From positions 372,001 through 436,000 of the forward strand of contig JAPDOI010000175.1 in assembly GCA_029168955.1 (NCBI GenBank): a DNA stretch of 64,000 nucleotides. Reading direction: 5' to 3'. Under the pieces are notes generated by a model, which saw nothing but the letters and a program-made list of their open reading frames with translations, ran no database searches and was not told the DNA's origin. Within the stretch, counting starts at the first letter, position 1. Every line of letters begins with the position of its first letter. Shown here piece by piece: positions 10,570-22,505 of this stretch. The DNA comes from Aplectana chamaeleonis (lineage: Eukaryota; Nematoda; Chromadorea; Rhabditida; Cosmocercidae). The position numbers were made by a program, and so were the translations under genes.

Positions 10570-11220
10570 TAAAATTAATCGTCTATTCGGCCGAATATTC
10601 GGATATTGGGCCTTTCGAATCACCGAATTATTTGAAAAACTGACTTTCTCGAATATTCGAATAAACGACTTATTCAGAAAATTGACTTTTCCGAGTAATC
10701 GAATAATTCAAAAATTCGATTATTCGTTTATTAGGCGGAATATTCGTTTTCCGAATATTCGTTGACATACTCTAATGCACACAAGTACACATACACACAC
10801 ATACACAGTGTATGTGTTACACACATACATACTATAGTTGTACACGAACGAAATTTTCGAAGAATTTTCGAAAGGTTTTTCGAAATTTTTTTCGTTCGTT
10901 TTCGTTCGTTCGAAATTTCGTCGAACGAGTTTTTTTCAAATCTCGTTCGTTTGAAATTTCCTCGAACGAAATTTTTTTTCCAAATTTCGTTTAGTTGAAA
11001 TTTCGTCGAACGAAATTTTTTGAATTTTCGTTCGTTCGAAATTTTTTCGAAATTGTACAACTATAATACATACGCATAGACATACACATACACATGCACA
11101 CATACACACATTCACACTTATAGACACACACATACACACATAGTCATACACATACAAACATGCACACATACACACACATACACGCATACACACCTAAACA
11201 CATACACACACTACAGCGAA
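10570..11220. repeat. AT-rich CGAATATTCG repeats and CA/TG microsatellite, left arm
   Basis: From 10570 to 10765 the palindromic word CGAATATTCG and its variants recur. 10770..10840 and 11065..11215 are CACATA-rich microsatellite. Between them, 10845..11060 is built from self-complementary CGAACGAAATTTCG words. The mirror is 15470..16100. Open frames here are microsatellite translations. Confidence 0.75.
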
Positions 11221-11399
11221 GAAAAATAAGAAAATATTAGGTAGGTCATTCCAAGCCAAAGGACAAGAAAGGGGTTGGAGGTGAGTTGCGGATGAAACAG
11301 ATGACAATGTTGAAAATGACGCCGAACCACGGGGTGGCGATTTGTTCGAACACGTTTCTATTTGTCTCAACACAATCAACGTCGGCGTACGTGCAAGTC

Positions 11400-12500
11400 T
11401 TGAAAACGGCCATGTCGTGGGCTTGGAGCGACACCAAATCATCGACTAAGGCCTCTTTCAGAGTTCGATCGCTGTGCGACGCGATCGTGTGCACGGCGAC
11501 GCGACCGTCGCGTCGCAGTGGAAATCGCAGGCTTTCGAAGTATGAATGCCCAATCGCGAAAGTTGGCGATCACGCACTTTTACGTGCACATTCTAATCGA
11601 CGCCTAACCAGCATAGATGAATATAGCTAATAAACACAGGCAACTGCAGCTGTGTTTATTTTCTGTATTCATCTATGCATGAAACATTTTGTAGACAATT
11701 ATTTGTGAGAGTTTGCTTTCCATGGGTGCTGTTGGAATTATTCGATGAGGATTTTTGTTTTTTTGTTATCGTTTCTTTTATCTGAAAATTTCTTGGTTTG
11801 TCCCGTGCATTCTGAGATTCATAACTGGCAAGCTTATCTGTTCAGCAGTTCAAAAACAGAGAAGATTGAAAAAAAACAGCAAAATTAGATCCACCCTCAA
11901 ACGAGTTCATCGCCGCTAATTAACTATCACAAATAAATATTTAAAACGTTTTTCATGTGAAGATCGAACTTATTAATGCGGGAAGGGAAGAATATAGATG
12001 AATAAGGCGTTTAAATGCCTCCGAATGTTGAAAAGCGAAACAGAGAGTGAACTAAAAAATAATTTTCCGAGAAATTAGAGATCTTCCGCAATGAAAATCA
12101 CTACCTAGGCAGTCGACGATGTAAGCAAACTACCTGGAAAAGCAGGACTAGTAAAAAAACAGAAACGACGGGAAAATCGAGGAATTTGGGCGAGGGCGCA
12201 TGAGACAATCGCCGCGACCGGTCGCGTCGCCGTGCAGTGCACAGCGACGCGATCCGGCAGTGTCAGTCGCCCAATCGCGCGATTGGGCGACTTTCTCTGC
12301 GATTTTGTCTGAAAGGCCTGCGACCTGATCGCGCGACGCGACCCGATCGATACGCAGGGTTTTCATTCGGTCGCGTCGCACAGCGATCGAGCTCTGAAAG
12401 AGGTCTAATGAGAGCCGTATACTCGTGGGCTACTATAAGGTTGGAAAAAAGCCCTTCGCTAGTGGCTCACGAGCTTAGCCGGAGAATACCACGACAAAGT
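11400..12500. repeat. Inverted pair of GCGAC-rich repeats, left arm (mirror ~14170-15280)
   Basis: The stretch CCTCTTTCAGAGTTCGATCG with GCTGTGCGACGCGA starts at about 11450. It returns in reverse complement near 12400, with several GCGACGCGACC palindromes between. Within 11498..11518 GCGACGCGAC and GTCGCGTCGC form a stem with one central base. At 11611..11678 a separate 68-bp hairpin pairs GCATAGATGAATA with TATTCATCTATGC. The pair behaves like two copies of one dispersed family facing each other. Confidence 0.5.
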
Positions 12501-12645
12501 CGCGTGCGCCAGTTCGCGGTATTCTCGCCCCAGTCCCCATAGTCGTGGGCCATCTTGAAACTCTCAAATCTGTGCATGCTTGAAATTGTTTTAAAACCTC
12601 AATTTTGCATCAATAGAGAGCAGCGTTTGACCTAGAACAACAAGG

Positions 12646-13219
12646 ATAGATAGGTCCGCACGGCCCGTACTATGTCGTCAACGACGTTTGAAGCGCTGAA
12701 AACTGTCCAGGATGACAATATTTGACAATGTTTGAGCAATCATGTTTTCTTCACGCCCGTATTTTCACACCCCTTCGAGAAACAGAATGAGAATCGATAC
12801 TTGAGAAAACATGTGATAACTTAGAATGATAGCACTATGAAAAGGGAGTGCAGTAGAGAAAAAACTCGATTTACCTCAATATAACATGTTTGTGCACTGA
12901 TAAAATCCTCCATTCCAAGAGATCAGCCAAAGCAGAGCGGCATTCTCGGAAGTGGACGAGAGTCAATAGGTATGCAGACATGTTATATTCAAGTAAACCA
13001 AGCTGTTTCTCTCGTGCACTCCCATTTGATAGTGCTATCACTCTCGATTATCACACGTTTTCACAAGTATCGATTCTCATTCTGTTACACGAAGGGGTGG
13101 GAAAATACGGGCGTGGACGGCAAGATTGCTCAAACATTGTCAAATATTGTCATCCTGGACAGTTTTCAGCGCTTCAAACGTCGTTGACGACATAGTACGG
13201 GCCGTGCGGACCTATCTAT
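12646..13219. mobile_element. Foldback element in the palindrome spacer
   Basis: Arms of about 245 bp (12646..12890 and 12970..13219) are imperfect reverse complements around an 80-bp loop. The outer words are ATAGATAGGTCCGCACGG and CCGTGCGGACCTATCTAT. No transposase and no clear target duplication are seen. It is the innermost of the nested inverted repeats, lying off-centre in the spacer. Confidence 0.75.
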
Positions 13220-13269
13220 GCTGTTATTTCGACTATGCTTGCGAGCGTGTATGCTGCCTTTAAGCTCCT

Positions 13270-13494
13270 GTGGTAGTGGATCCCAACCAGCTCTCAAAAA
13301 TGACTTTTAATGCTTTTTATAAAGCTATGGCGAAGATTGAAAGCAAAGTCGATGCCCACTCTGCGCGCGACGATAGACATTTCGCACATGGTGTTAATAT
13401 ATTGGGTTCTATTCGAGAAAAAAACGAGATGGCTGATGAGGAAACCGAAATGATCAAAATGAACGTCGCAAAGTTACAGAATATACCGCGATAA
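13270..13494 (+). CDS. Unrecognised 74-residue open frame in the spacer
   Basis: Highly charged, probably helical sequence (MAKIESKVDAHSA, NEMADEETEMIKMNVAKL). No family is recognised, and no promoter or splice context settles it. It is followed by the duplicated acidic stretch at 13634..13886, so the two may derive from one captured gene or transposon fragment. Low support as a real gene. Confidence 0.2.
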   Translation: MVVDPNQLSKMTFNAFYKAMAKIESKVDAHSARDDRHFAHGVNILGSIREKNEMADEETEMIKMNVAKLQNIPR

Positions 13495-13633
13495 CAACGA
13501 GGACCTGCGCTTCCGATCGCGGCTACAACGCATACGTTTTAGAAACATTGCATTTTTGAATAAATTCAAAGAAGCCGTGGTTAAACACTACAAATGACTG
13601 GAGTACTGAAAGGACCGGAACCGCCCCTGGCTT

Positions 13634-13886
13634 ATTTCGCTGCAAGCTTTGCGATAATCGTCACAGTGTACTAAGAAACCTTATGGATTTACCAGACGAG
13701 AGTGATGTTCATGTTGAAGTGGATTCAAACGGAGAAGAGGTTCACGACCCTACTTCTGATATTTCGCTGCAAGCTTTGCGATAATCGTCACAGTGTACTA
13801 AGAAACCTTATGGATTTACCAGACGAGAGTGATGTTCATGTTGAAGTGAATTCAAACGGAGAAGAGGTTCACGACCCTACTTCTGA
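13634..13886 (+). repeat. 127-bp direct tandem duplication
   Basis: The unit starting ATTTCGCTGCAAGCTTTGCG is repeated once at 127-bp spacing (13634 and 13761). Both copies can encode an acidic stretch with LPDESDVHVEV. 127 is not a multiple of three, so the copies are out of frame with each other. Confidence 0.85.
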
Positions 13887-15469
13887 TTTCGATTTGTGTA
13901 AACAATACGGAAGTGCAAACTGAAGCTCCAAATCCTTCAACTACAACTCAATCAGCAAGATCTTTGGGAGGTAGCAAAAGAACTCACACCGGTCGCATCA
14001 TCGCAGAGCAACCAACCAAGGACGTCGATAAAAACTATCTCGGATATAACGCCGTGTATTGTCTCGAAAGACTAATTCATGACTACGTTGACCAAATGCA
14101 CTCTGGCATTGGGGGGCTCCTAGCCCACGACTATGGGGACTGGGGCGAGAATACCGCGAACTGGCGCACGCGACTTTGTCGTGGTATTCTCCGGCTAAGC
14201 TCGTGAGCCACTAGCGAAAGGCTTTTTTCCAACCTTATAGTAGCCCACGAGTATACGGCTCTCATTAGACCTCTTTCAGAGCTCGATCGCTGTGCGACGC
14301 GACCGAATGAAAACCCTGCGTATCGATCGGGTCGCGTCGCGCGATCAGGTCGCAGGCCTTTCAGACAAAATCGCAGAGAAAGTCGCCAAACCGCGCGATT
14401 GGGCGACTGACACTGCCGGATCGCGTCGCTGTGCACTGCACGGCGACGCGATCGGTCGCGGCGATTGTCTCATGCGCAATCGCCCGAATTCCTCGATTTT
14501 CCCGTCGTTTCTGTTTTTTTTTCAATAGTTCTGCTTTTCCAGGTAGTTTGCTTACATCGTCGACTGCCTAGGTAGTGATTTTCATTGCGGAAGATCTCTA
14601 ATTTCTCGGAAAATTATTTTTTAGTTCACTCTCTGTTTCGCTTTTCAACATTCGGAGGCATTCAAACGCCTTATTCATCTATATTCTTCCCTTCCCGCAT
14701 TAATAAGTTCGATCTTCCCATGAAAAACGTTTTAAATATTTATTTGTGATAGTTAATTAGCGGCGATGAACTCGTTTGAGGGTGGATCTAATTTTGCTGT
14801 TTTTTTTTCAATCTTCTATGTTTTTGAACTGCTGAACAGATAAGCTTGCCAGTTATGAATCTCAGAATGCACGGGACAAACCAAGAAATTTTCAGATAAA
14901 AGAAACGATAACAAAAAAACAAAAATCCTCATCGAATAATTCCAACAGCACCCATGGAAAGCAAACTCTCACAAATAATTGTCTACAAAATGTTTCATGC
15001 ATAGATGAATACAGAAAATAAACACAGCTGCAGTTGCCTGTGTTTATTAGCTATATTCATCTATGCTGGTTAGGCGTCGATTAGAATGTGCACGTAAAAG
15101 TGCGTGATCGCCAACTTTCGCGATTGGGCATTCATACTTCGAAAGCCTGCGATTTCCACTGCGACGCGACGGTCGCGTCGCCGTGCACACGATCGCGTCG
15201 CACAGCGATCGAACTCTGAAAGAGGCCTTAGTCGATGATTTGGTGTCGCTCCAAGCCCACGACATGGCCGACATGGCCGTTTTCAAGACTTGCACGTACG
15301 CCGACGTTGATTGTGTTGAGACAAATAGAAACGTGTTCGAACAAATCGCCACCCCGTGGTTCGGCGTCATTTTCAACATTGTCATCTGTTTCATCCGCAC
15401 CTCACCTCCAACCCCTTTCTTGTCCTTTGGCTTGGAATGACCTACCTAATATTTTCTTATTTTTCTTCG

Positions 15470-16100
15470 CTGTAGTGTGTGTATGTGTTTAGGTGTGTAT
15501 GCGTGTATGTGTGTGTATGTGTGCATGTTTGTATGTGTATGACTATGTGTGTATGTGTGTGTCTATAAGTGTGAATGTGTGTATGTGTGCATGTGTATGT
15601 GTATGTCTATGCGTATGTATTATAGTTGTACAATTTCGAAAAAATTTCGAACGAACGAAAATTCAAAAAATTTCGTTCGACGAAATTTCAACTAAACGAA
15701 ATTTGGAAAAAAAATTTCGTTCGATGAAATTTCAAACGAACGAGATTTGAAAAAAACTCGTTCGACGAAATTTCGAACGAACGAAAAATTTCGAAAAACC
15801 TTTCGAAAATTCTTCGAAAATTTCGTTCGTGTTTAACTATAGTATGTATGTGTGTAACACATACACTGTGTATGTGTGTGTGTATGTGTACTTGTGTGCA
15901 TTAGAGTATGTCAACGAATATTCGGAAAACGAATATTCCGCCGAATAAACGAATAATCGAATTTTTGAATTATTCGATTACTCGGAAAATCAATTTTCTG
16001 AATAAGTCGTTCATTCGAATATTCGAGAAAGTCAGTTTTTCAAATAATTCGGTGATTCGAAAGGCCCAATATCCGAATATTCGGCCGAATAGACGATTAA
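15470..16100. repeat. TG microsatellite and AT-rich palindromic repeats, right arm
   Basis: Mirror of 10570..11220: TGTGTATG-rich tracts at 15475..15615 and 15840..15905, CGAACGAAATTTCG words between them, then CGAATATTCG repeats to about 16100. Confidence 0.75.
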
Positions 16101-17119
16101 TTTTACAGAAATGGGGAGCAGAGTCTCCGGCACAAGTTCATTCTTCCGACCACGCCCATTTTTCCGTGCCGCAACGGCTTTACTGATCTTGGAAGGGTAG
16201 GAAAACACGGGTTGGTGTCATAAATTCGTTTCCGCACGGAAAAATGGGCGTGGCTAAGTGCGATAGCCAACTGCTCCCCCTCTGCTTCGACGAAACCCGG
16301 CCTGTTCGTGAACCTCTTCAAAAAGTCCATCAGAGATGATGAGGGTTTCAAAATTATTAGTCGCCGTCCATTCAGTTGTTTTGCCCGCAGCCAACACTCC
16401 CAATGCATTGAATTTCACGGCAACGTTAACGGTGCGTAACCTCCGATAGCACACTTAAACGTTCTTATCCTTTCGTTACATATTATGAGCGGCGTGGTGT
16501 GTCTGTCCGACTGTCTGGCACGTCCGACCGACGTCTGTTTGACCGGTGTTCAAATTTCCCGCAAATTTTGACACCGTCAGTCGAGCGCGTTATTGATTCA
16601 ACAATGCACAAAGAACGTCGCGGAAAGAGAGTGGGTTACAGGAATTGTGATTGTGGTGGGACCACCCTAGCTATTGCGTATTTAGACCTTCAAGTTACCT
16701 TCGTTACAAATAAACCACCACGAGATACTTTGTGAAAGTGGGCGGGGCTTCGGGTTCACCGCAAGGTTCGCGTTATTGGAAATGGAATGTGGCCGAGGTC
16801 TGACCTGTTTTAACGGAAGCGAACGCGAATCCTCACCCTAATCCTCATCCTCATGTGTAATAATGGACGTGGTGATGTGTCTGACCATCAAAGCGGTTGC
16901 ATGTGAAGTTTTTTAGCTTTCCATTGAAGTGTGTCGTATTAGGAAGCATTGGGTGGTGTATCCCAGACTTTATAAATCCACCTCCGTGTCACATAGTAGT
17001 GAACAGTCCTGTCTCTATCCTTGCAAAGTATGCTTCGCCATAATGCGTGTCTGAGCAACTATCTATACGTATGCACGCATGCACGGGTGAGTAAATGGCA
17101 CTCGGAAATTCCAATTTTT

Positions 17120-19391
17120 TTTGTCATAGAATAGAGCGCGATAAAGTTCTGCCAATTCGAGAACGCCGTAGAAAACGAGTAGAGGTCTAGAAAGAGCTTG
17201 CACAATACCGTGGAAAATTGTAAGAGATCTATGAACAGCGCGCACAGTATCATGGAAGGCGAATAGCGGTTCACAAAGTGCGCGAAGTGTCGTTGCTAGG
17301 GAGAAAGGTACAGGAGGAGCACGTTTAGCGCGTGGAAGTAAGTAGGGGTTTAGGAAGCGCGCACGGAAATCTTGGAGAACGATTAGGAGACTATGAGAAG
17401 CGCGCACAGTGGATTTGATAGTGACTGGAGGTTGAGGAGGAACGCGCACGGGTCTAGGAAGAACGCGCAATGTCGTGAGAAGTGATTGAAGGTTGAAGAG
17501 GAACGAGTACAAATTTGAAGAAGAAAGTTATGGTTCAGGAGGTGCCCACCCAGGGTAACGAAAAGTTAGTGGGATCTCAGGAGATGCGCGCTGTGTCGCT
17601 GGAGGGAGTAGGGTTCCGGGAGGAGCGCGCGCAAGGAATTTGGTGGTGAATAGGTTTAGAGAGTGCCCGTACGGGTTTAGGTTAAGCGCGCGCACTGTCA
17701 TGAGGTGACTACAAATAGGAGAGGAGCGCGCACGAAAAGTCTAGAAAGTGGGGAGTGGCTCTGGAGGAGCCTCCATAGCGTTTCGGAAAGTGAGTGGGGT
17801 TTTAAAATGAGCGCTGGCAGTAACGTCGGATGTTAGCAGAGGTTGAAGAGGAGCGGGCGAAACGTCGTCAAAGTTGAGTGGTGGTAGAAGAAGAGCGCGC
17901 AACGTGTAACAGATGCGGAGTAGGGAGTTAGGAAAAGCGTGTATCATGTTATGGAAAAAGATATTCGGGTTTGAGCGCGCAGAAAGTAGTGATTGGGGGG
18001 GGGAGGACGTACACTCGCACAGTGTCACAGTGTTTTGGAGAGCAAACGGTGGTTCATGAAAAGCCCGCACGATGTGCTGCATCGTGAACAGAGATTGAGA
18101 AGAGCGCGCAGTTCTTGGTAAGTAAGCAGGGTTTGGAGAGGAGCGCACAACATCTAGGGCAGAGATTACGCAATGGAGGCGGTGCGCACACTATTGTGGG
18201 AGGTGTAAAAGGGTTTATGAGGAGCGCGCACGACGTCGGGGAAAAGTACTAGATTTTTCAGGAATGTGCGCTCACCATTGTTGAAGAGAAATACAGGTTT
18301 ATGGGGAGCGCGCTTAACGTGTGGAAGTGAATAGGTTTTGAAGGGGTGTCCGCGCACCATTGTAAAACGTTTACAGAGGTTTAAGAGGAGGACACATAAG
18401 GTTTATGAAGATGATTAGGGTTTGAAGGGGTGTGCGCACACCACCAAGGAAGGTGTATAGGGGTTTAGGAGGGGCGCGCAAAAAGTCGGTGAAAAAGACC
18501 AGAGTTTGAAGGGTGTACTGCAGTTCTCCCGCCGCAACGCGGCGAGTCCGTCACGCGCGGTGAATGGGCTCGCAAAGCAATGTTCTACAGTAATCAGGGC
18601 GTTACATTTAAAGCACGTTATCGTATACATGAAGGTTTTGACAACTAGAAGACCATTATCGGGAGAGTTTCTGATCTCCCAAAAAGTTTCTGAAAGTCCT
18701 TGTAAATGTTTTCGTAAATTCCTACCGGTTTTTTGTAATCAGGTCCGCCTTTATCGATGCGAAGAACAAGTAGGTTTTACCTAAAGATCTTTTCCGCTAT
18801 GATAATTATTCCCGCACGGTGGTATGTTATTCCCATGGGTACACAATAGTTGGACAAAGCAGTGAATGGGAAATTTTACTAATACATCTATCTCTCGGAA
18901 GGTTCAACTACGGTTGGGAGTTGAATAAACATTGCACTGCGCAAAAACGTACCCCAAATATATTCGTCCTGATATGGGAAACTCGTCTGGATCACGCCGC
19001 GACGCGACGAGCCTGGCCCTTATCGAGAGAACTGCTGGTCTCCCGAGTTTGAAGGGGCATTTGCACACCAATGTTGGAGAGGTACAAATGTTTAAGGACA
19101 TCACGCACAACATCGAGAAGTGATTAGGGTTAGGGGTTTTCGCACACTATCGTGAAAGGTATATAGGGTTTAGAACGAGCGCGCACAAGGTCGACGAAGG
19201 TGATTGGGGTTCAAAGGGGTGTGCGCGCCATTATAAAAGGTGCGTAGGGTTTAGGAGGAGCCCGAACAACGTCCGGGAGAGTGTTTTGAGCTTGGAAGGA
19301 GTGCACATCCTATTTTTGAAGGTGCGTAGGGTTAAGGAAGAGCGAATCGTTCAGGAAAGTTACTAGAGTTTGAAGAGGTGTGCGCACACCA
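17120..19391. repeat. Divergent ~70-bp satellite array, right arm
   Basis: Reverse complement of 7281..9530, with monomers reading GAAGGTGTATAGGGGTTTAG, GAGCGCGCACAACGTCG and TGTGCGCACACCA. It runs up to the 5' end of the right-arm CR1. The non-satellite interruption is at about 18520..19045. Confidence 0.7.
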
Positions 19392-19534
19392 CATCTTTCG
19401 CCTGTGTGCCGCGGCGAGCGGTCGGCTAATCAATTTCCTGCGACCATATCTGCAAACTACTGTCAAACATCAACTGTCGAACTGAATTCTGTACTTTTGC
19501 TGCTCGTATTCATATTCCATTCTATCGCTACTAC

Positions 19535-20410
19535 ATGGAGACCCCAATTCTTCCTAAATCTGGTCATGAGATGCCACAGAAGAGGCTGCATTTCGACACT
19601 GGGACCACGCCAATGAATATGACTGCCAATATCGATCGAGATGTGGATCTGCTGCTCAGAGATGACAGTCTACCCGCTTACCTTCGGACAGTTATCGCTC
19701 ACCTGGTGGAGGACAGAGGAGGACTGACTGCGGTTCTGGAGCTCAACCGTGAGTTAACGAATGAGGTCACAGCTTTAAGAGCGGAGAATGCTCCCCTCAA
19801 AAGATCTCTTGATTTCGCTCGCAATGTTCCTCCTCCTGCCACCATTGCTGTTTCCAGTCAACCTAGTTCTGATTTTTCATCATTTACTCCTGCACAGCTT
19901 AGCAATTCCTTTGAGGAATTCGAGCGCAAACGTTCTGTAGTAATATCTGGTGTAGCCGAAAATATGTCCTCGTGCCCCTCCCAACGTGTTGTTAGTGATC
20001 TTTGCTCTATCCGTCAGATTATGGATTTTCTAGGAGTAGAATGCCCCACTGTTTCTGTTTTCCGTATGGGTTACTCCAGCCCACGTCTTCTCAAAGTTGT
20101 TCTACCATCACACAAATTTGCCGATCAAATGATTCATCGTTCTCATTATTTGAAAAACTTTGCTATTCGTGGTATTTTTATTCGTGCATCCTTGCCTAAG
20201 GCTGAGCGTGAAAAACTCTGTGCCGAGCGCCTAGCTCGTCGTTCTTTACGTGTTTCCAAGTTTTCATCTCGTAACTTTTCTCAGAATACTGTTCGTACTA
20301 CCCTTATAACATCACTCAAAATATGCCTCAATTTACCTCTCGGAATATCGCTCACAATGCGGCTCAAAACCTCTCTAACAACATCTCTCAAAATGTCTCT
20401 CCGAATGTAA
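19535..20410 (+). pseudogene. CR1 ORF1 protein, right arm, frameshifted tail
   Basis: Matches the left-arm ORF1 to about residue 252 with one visible change (AVLELN for AALELN). It then leaves the frame after QNTVRTT: the Asn/Gln-rich tail is read in another frame and ends as MSLRM. A 1-nt indel near 20300 explains this. Confidence 0.75.
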
Positions 20411-20464
20411 CCCTCAAATAATTGTTAATGGTTCGGAAAACATGTAAATGCTCTCCGGAAACCT

Positions 20465-21235
20465 GTGCGACCTCTTAAATTTTGCTCCACAAACACTCGC
20501 TCGGTTCTGAAAAACGCCGAACCTCTAACGTATTCGATTGCTTGCTGCGACTACGATGTTGTGGTACTCACTGAAACCTGGCTCAAACCTTCAACTGAGT
20601 CCTCGACAGTTTTCGGATTATCTTGTTCGAATTTTGACGTAATTAGATGCGACAGACCGAGTAAACGTGGTGGAGGTGTATTATTTCTCATAAAATCATT
20701 CCTATCCCACGAAATCATCTTTTCCGAATCTGTTCCTGACTCTCATCAAATATTATGCTGTGATATTTTTCTCGGCTCTTATATATTACGCCTTATAGGA
20801 GTTTATCGCGCACCTTCTTGTCCTAATTTAAGCAATCTGCAACTTTTAAACGCCATAAGTGATTTACTTGCTAATGGTTCCTTCTCTGCTCTCACTGGCG
20901 ACCTTAATTATCCCGATATCTCTTGGCTAGGGAAATCCGCAAGTTCCAAGTCCTCCATGGATTTTCTCAATTTATGTGCCACTCACAACATTTGTCAACT
21001 TGTTACAGAACCCACAAGAGAAAACCATGTTTTAGATTTGGTGTTGACCAACAAAAAATCACTGGTTGAATGTCTTCAAATAAAGCCTCCCATTGGTACC
21101 AGTGATCACTACACCGTTGAGTTTCAAATGAAATCCCAATGTAGCTCAAAAAAGTTTCGGTGTGTCAGAGAATTCAGCAAAGCTGACTATGGTGCAATAT
21201 TTCAGCATCTTCAGAGCATAGACTGGATAGGCTGA
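20465..21235 (+). CDS. CR1 endonuclease domain, right arm
   Basis: 256 residues, as in the left arm and ending at the same TGA after DWIG. It keeps VVVLTETWLKPS, LTGDLNYPDISWL and IGTSDHYTVEF. There are scattered substitutions relative to the left copy (for example NTRS for NIRS, PSKRGGG for PRKRGGG, HQILCCDIFLG for HEILCCDISLG). All catalytic motifs are retained. Confidence 0.8.
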   Translation: MRPLKFCSTNTRSVLKNAEPLTYSIACCDYDVVVLTETWLKPSTESSTVFGLSCSNFDVIRCDRPSKRGGGVLFLIKSFLSHEIIFSESVPDSHQILCCDIFLGSYILRLIGVYRAPSCPNLSNLQLLNAISDLLANGSFSALTGDLNYPDISWLGKSASSKSSMDFLNLCATHNICQLVTEPTRENHVLDLVLTNKKSLVECLQIKPPIGTSDHYTVEFQMKSQCSSKKFRCVREFSKADYGAIFQHLQSIDWIG

Positions 21236-21253
21236 CTTTCTGCTCTAGACTCA

Positions 21254-22255
21254 GTGAACAGTATGTACGAAACTTTGATTTCCGTTTTAAAACACTGTAT
21301 AGACACCTATGTTACATGTACGAGAAAGCCGTTTCATCAATCTAAATGGCCAAATTATCTGACATCCCTGGCTAACATGAGAGAGAAATCTTGGAAAAAA
21401 TCACTTCTTTCTCCATCATTCGCAAACAAACATCGATTAAGGGTTCTATCAAATAGGTTTTCAAAAAAACTCAGAAAGTTCTCTGCCTTTGTCGAAAGAA
21501 AAGTGATCGCTTCTGGGAAACCAAAGATTTCTGCTCTAGACTCAGTGAACAGTATGTACGAAACTTTGATTTCCGTTTTAAAACACTGTATAGACACCTA
21601 TGTTCCATGTACGAGAAAGCCGTTTCATCAATCTAAATGGCCAAATTATCTGACATCCCTGGCTAACATGAGAGAGAAATCTTGGAAAAAATCACTTCTT
21701 TCTCCATCATTCGCAAACAAACATCGATTTAGGGTTCTATCAAATAGGTTTTCAAAAAAACTCAGAAAGTTCTCTGCCTTTGTCGAAAGAAAAGTGATCG
21801 CTTCTGGGAAACCAAAGTCATTTTTCCGACTGCTCAATGCGAAATTCAAAAACAAGTCCTCAATACATGTTCTGACCGATAGCTCAGGTAATAAATATCG
21901 CACTGACTTGGAAAAGGCTGAAATACTTGCGCAAACCTTCGAGGATGCTTACACTAAGCCTAGCATGATCTCTACTGACAACGATCTTAACCGTGACAAA
22001 ACCAGAACACTCGAATACCCTCAAATGCAAGACTCCATTTGGTTTCATCGTGATACTATTTTACAACATTTAGTAAAGTGTCCAAATTCTTATTCACTAA
22101 CCCCGGACCGTATTCCTCTTGTTCTTATTAAAAAGGTTGCGGCAGAAATTGTTGGTCCTCTTGAGATAATTTTCAACTTATGTTTTATGCGTGCTGAAAT
22201 TCCTGAGAAGTGGACAGAATCTCTAGTAATTCCTCTCCCCAAAACCGCCTTTTAG
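21254..22255 (+). pseudogene. CR1 linker (two tandem units) and RT N-terminal half, right arm
   Basis: Two in-frame 97-codon units (starting near 21241 and 21532) precede SFFRLLNAKFKNKSS and the RT fingers region. The frame then ends prematurely at PLPKTAF because of a deletion in the C/A run near 22240. The left copy reads on through this point. Unit one has lost no frame, in contrast to the left arm's middle unit. Confidence 0.8.
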
Positions 22256-22505
22256 TCAACCAATTAACTATCGTCCAATAAGCATTACATCCGTCTTCTG
22301 TTCAGTTTTTGAAAAATACTCAAGAAAGCAGTCGTTGACCACCTTGACACGAACGGAGTAATTCCAAACGAACAACATGGGTTTCTGTAAAGGAGGTTCC
22401 ACGACAACTTTAATGTTAGATGCATTGAACGATTAGACTCAATTCATCGATCAGAAACACTCAGTTGATGTCGTATATTTCGATTTTGAGAAGGCTTTCG
22501 ATAAG

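Larger units (their letters stand above)
1..12551. repeat. Left arm of giant inverted repeat
   Basis: The whole segment reappears in reverse complement at 14123..27247. Base 1 pairs with base 27247 and base 12551 with base 14123, with the same order of elements throughout. The arm reaches the window edge, so its true outer end is unknown. The arm is about 574 bp shorter than its partner. That is almost entirely explained by one 871-bp MITE (plus its TA) present only on the right and one extra 291-bp tandem unit present only on the left. Other differences seen are sparse substitutions and short indels; identity was not computed. It could be a real palindromic duplication or two haplotypes joined in assembly. 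Confidence 0.95.
12552..14122. other. Unique spacer between the palindrome arms
   Basis: This 1.57-kb loop is not repeated in the arms. It holds a smaller 574-bp foldback (12646..13219), a 74-residue open frame (13270..13494) and a 127-bp tandem duplication (13634..13886). At its right edge the motif GGGGGGCTCCTAGCCCA begins the right arm. A very similar motif occurs near 1170..1192 and 26050, so the inner breakpoint lies at the end of a dispersed repeat. Confidence 0.85.

Noticed and set aside
10731..11193. Long open frames rich in Phe/Arg/Asn or Cys/Val/Tyr on both strands
   Set aside because: They are translations of CGAACGAAATTTCG repeats and of CA/TG microsatellite; no gene-like composition or splice context.
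13702..13923. 73-residue frame in the spacer read as a gene
   Set aside because: It is created by a 127-bp tandem duplication that changes frame between copies.
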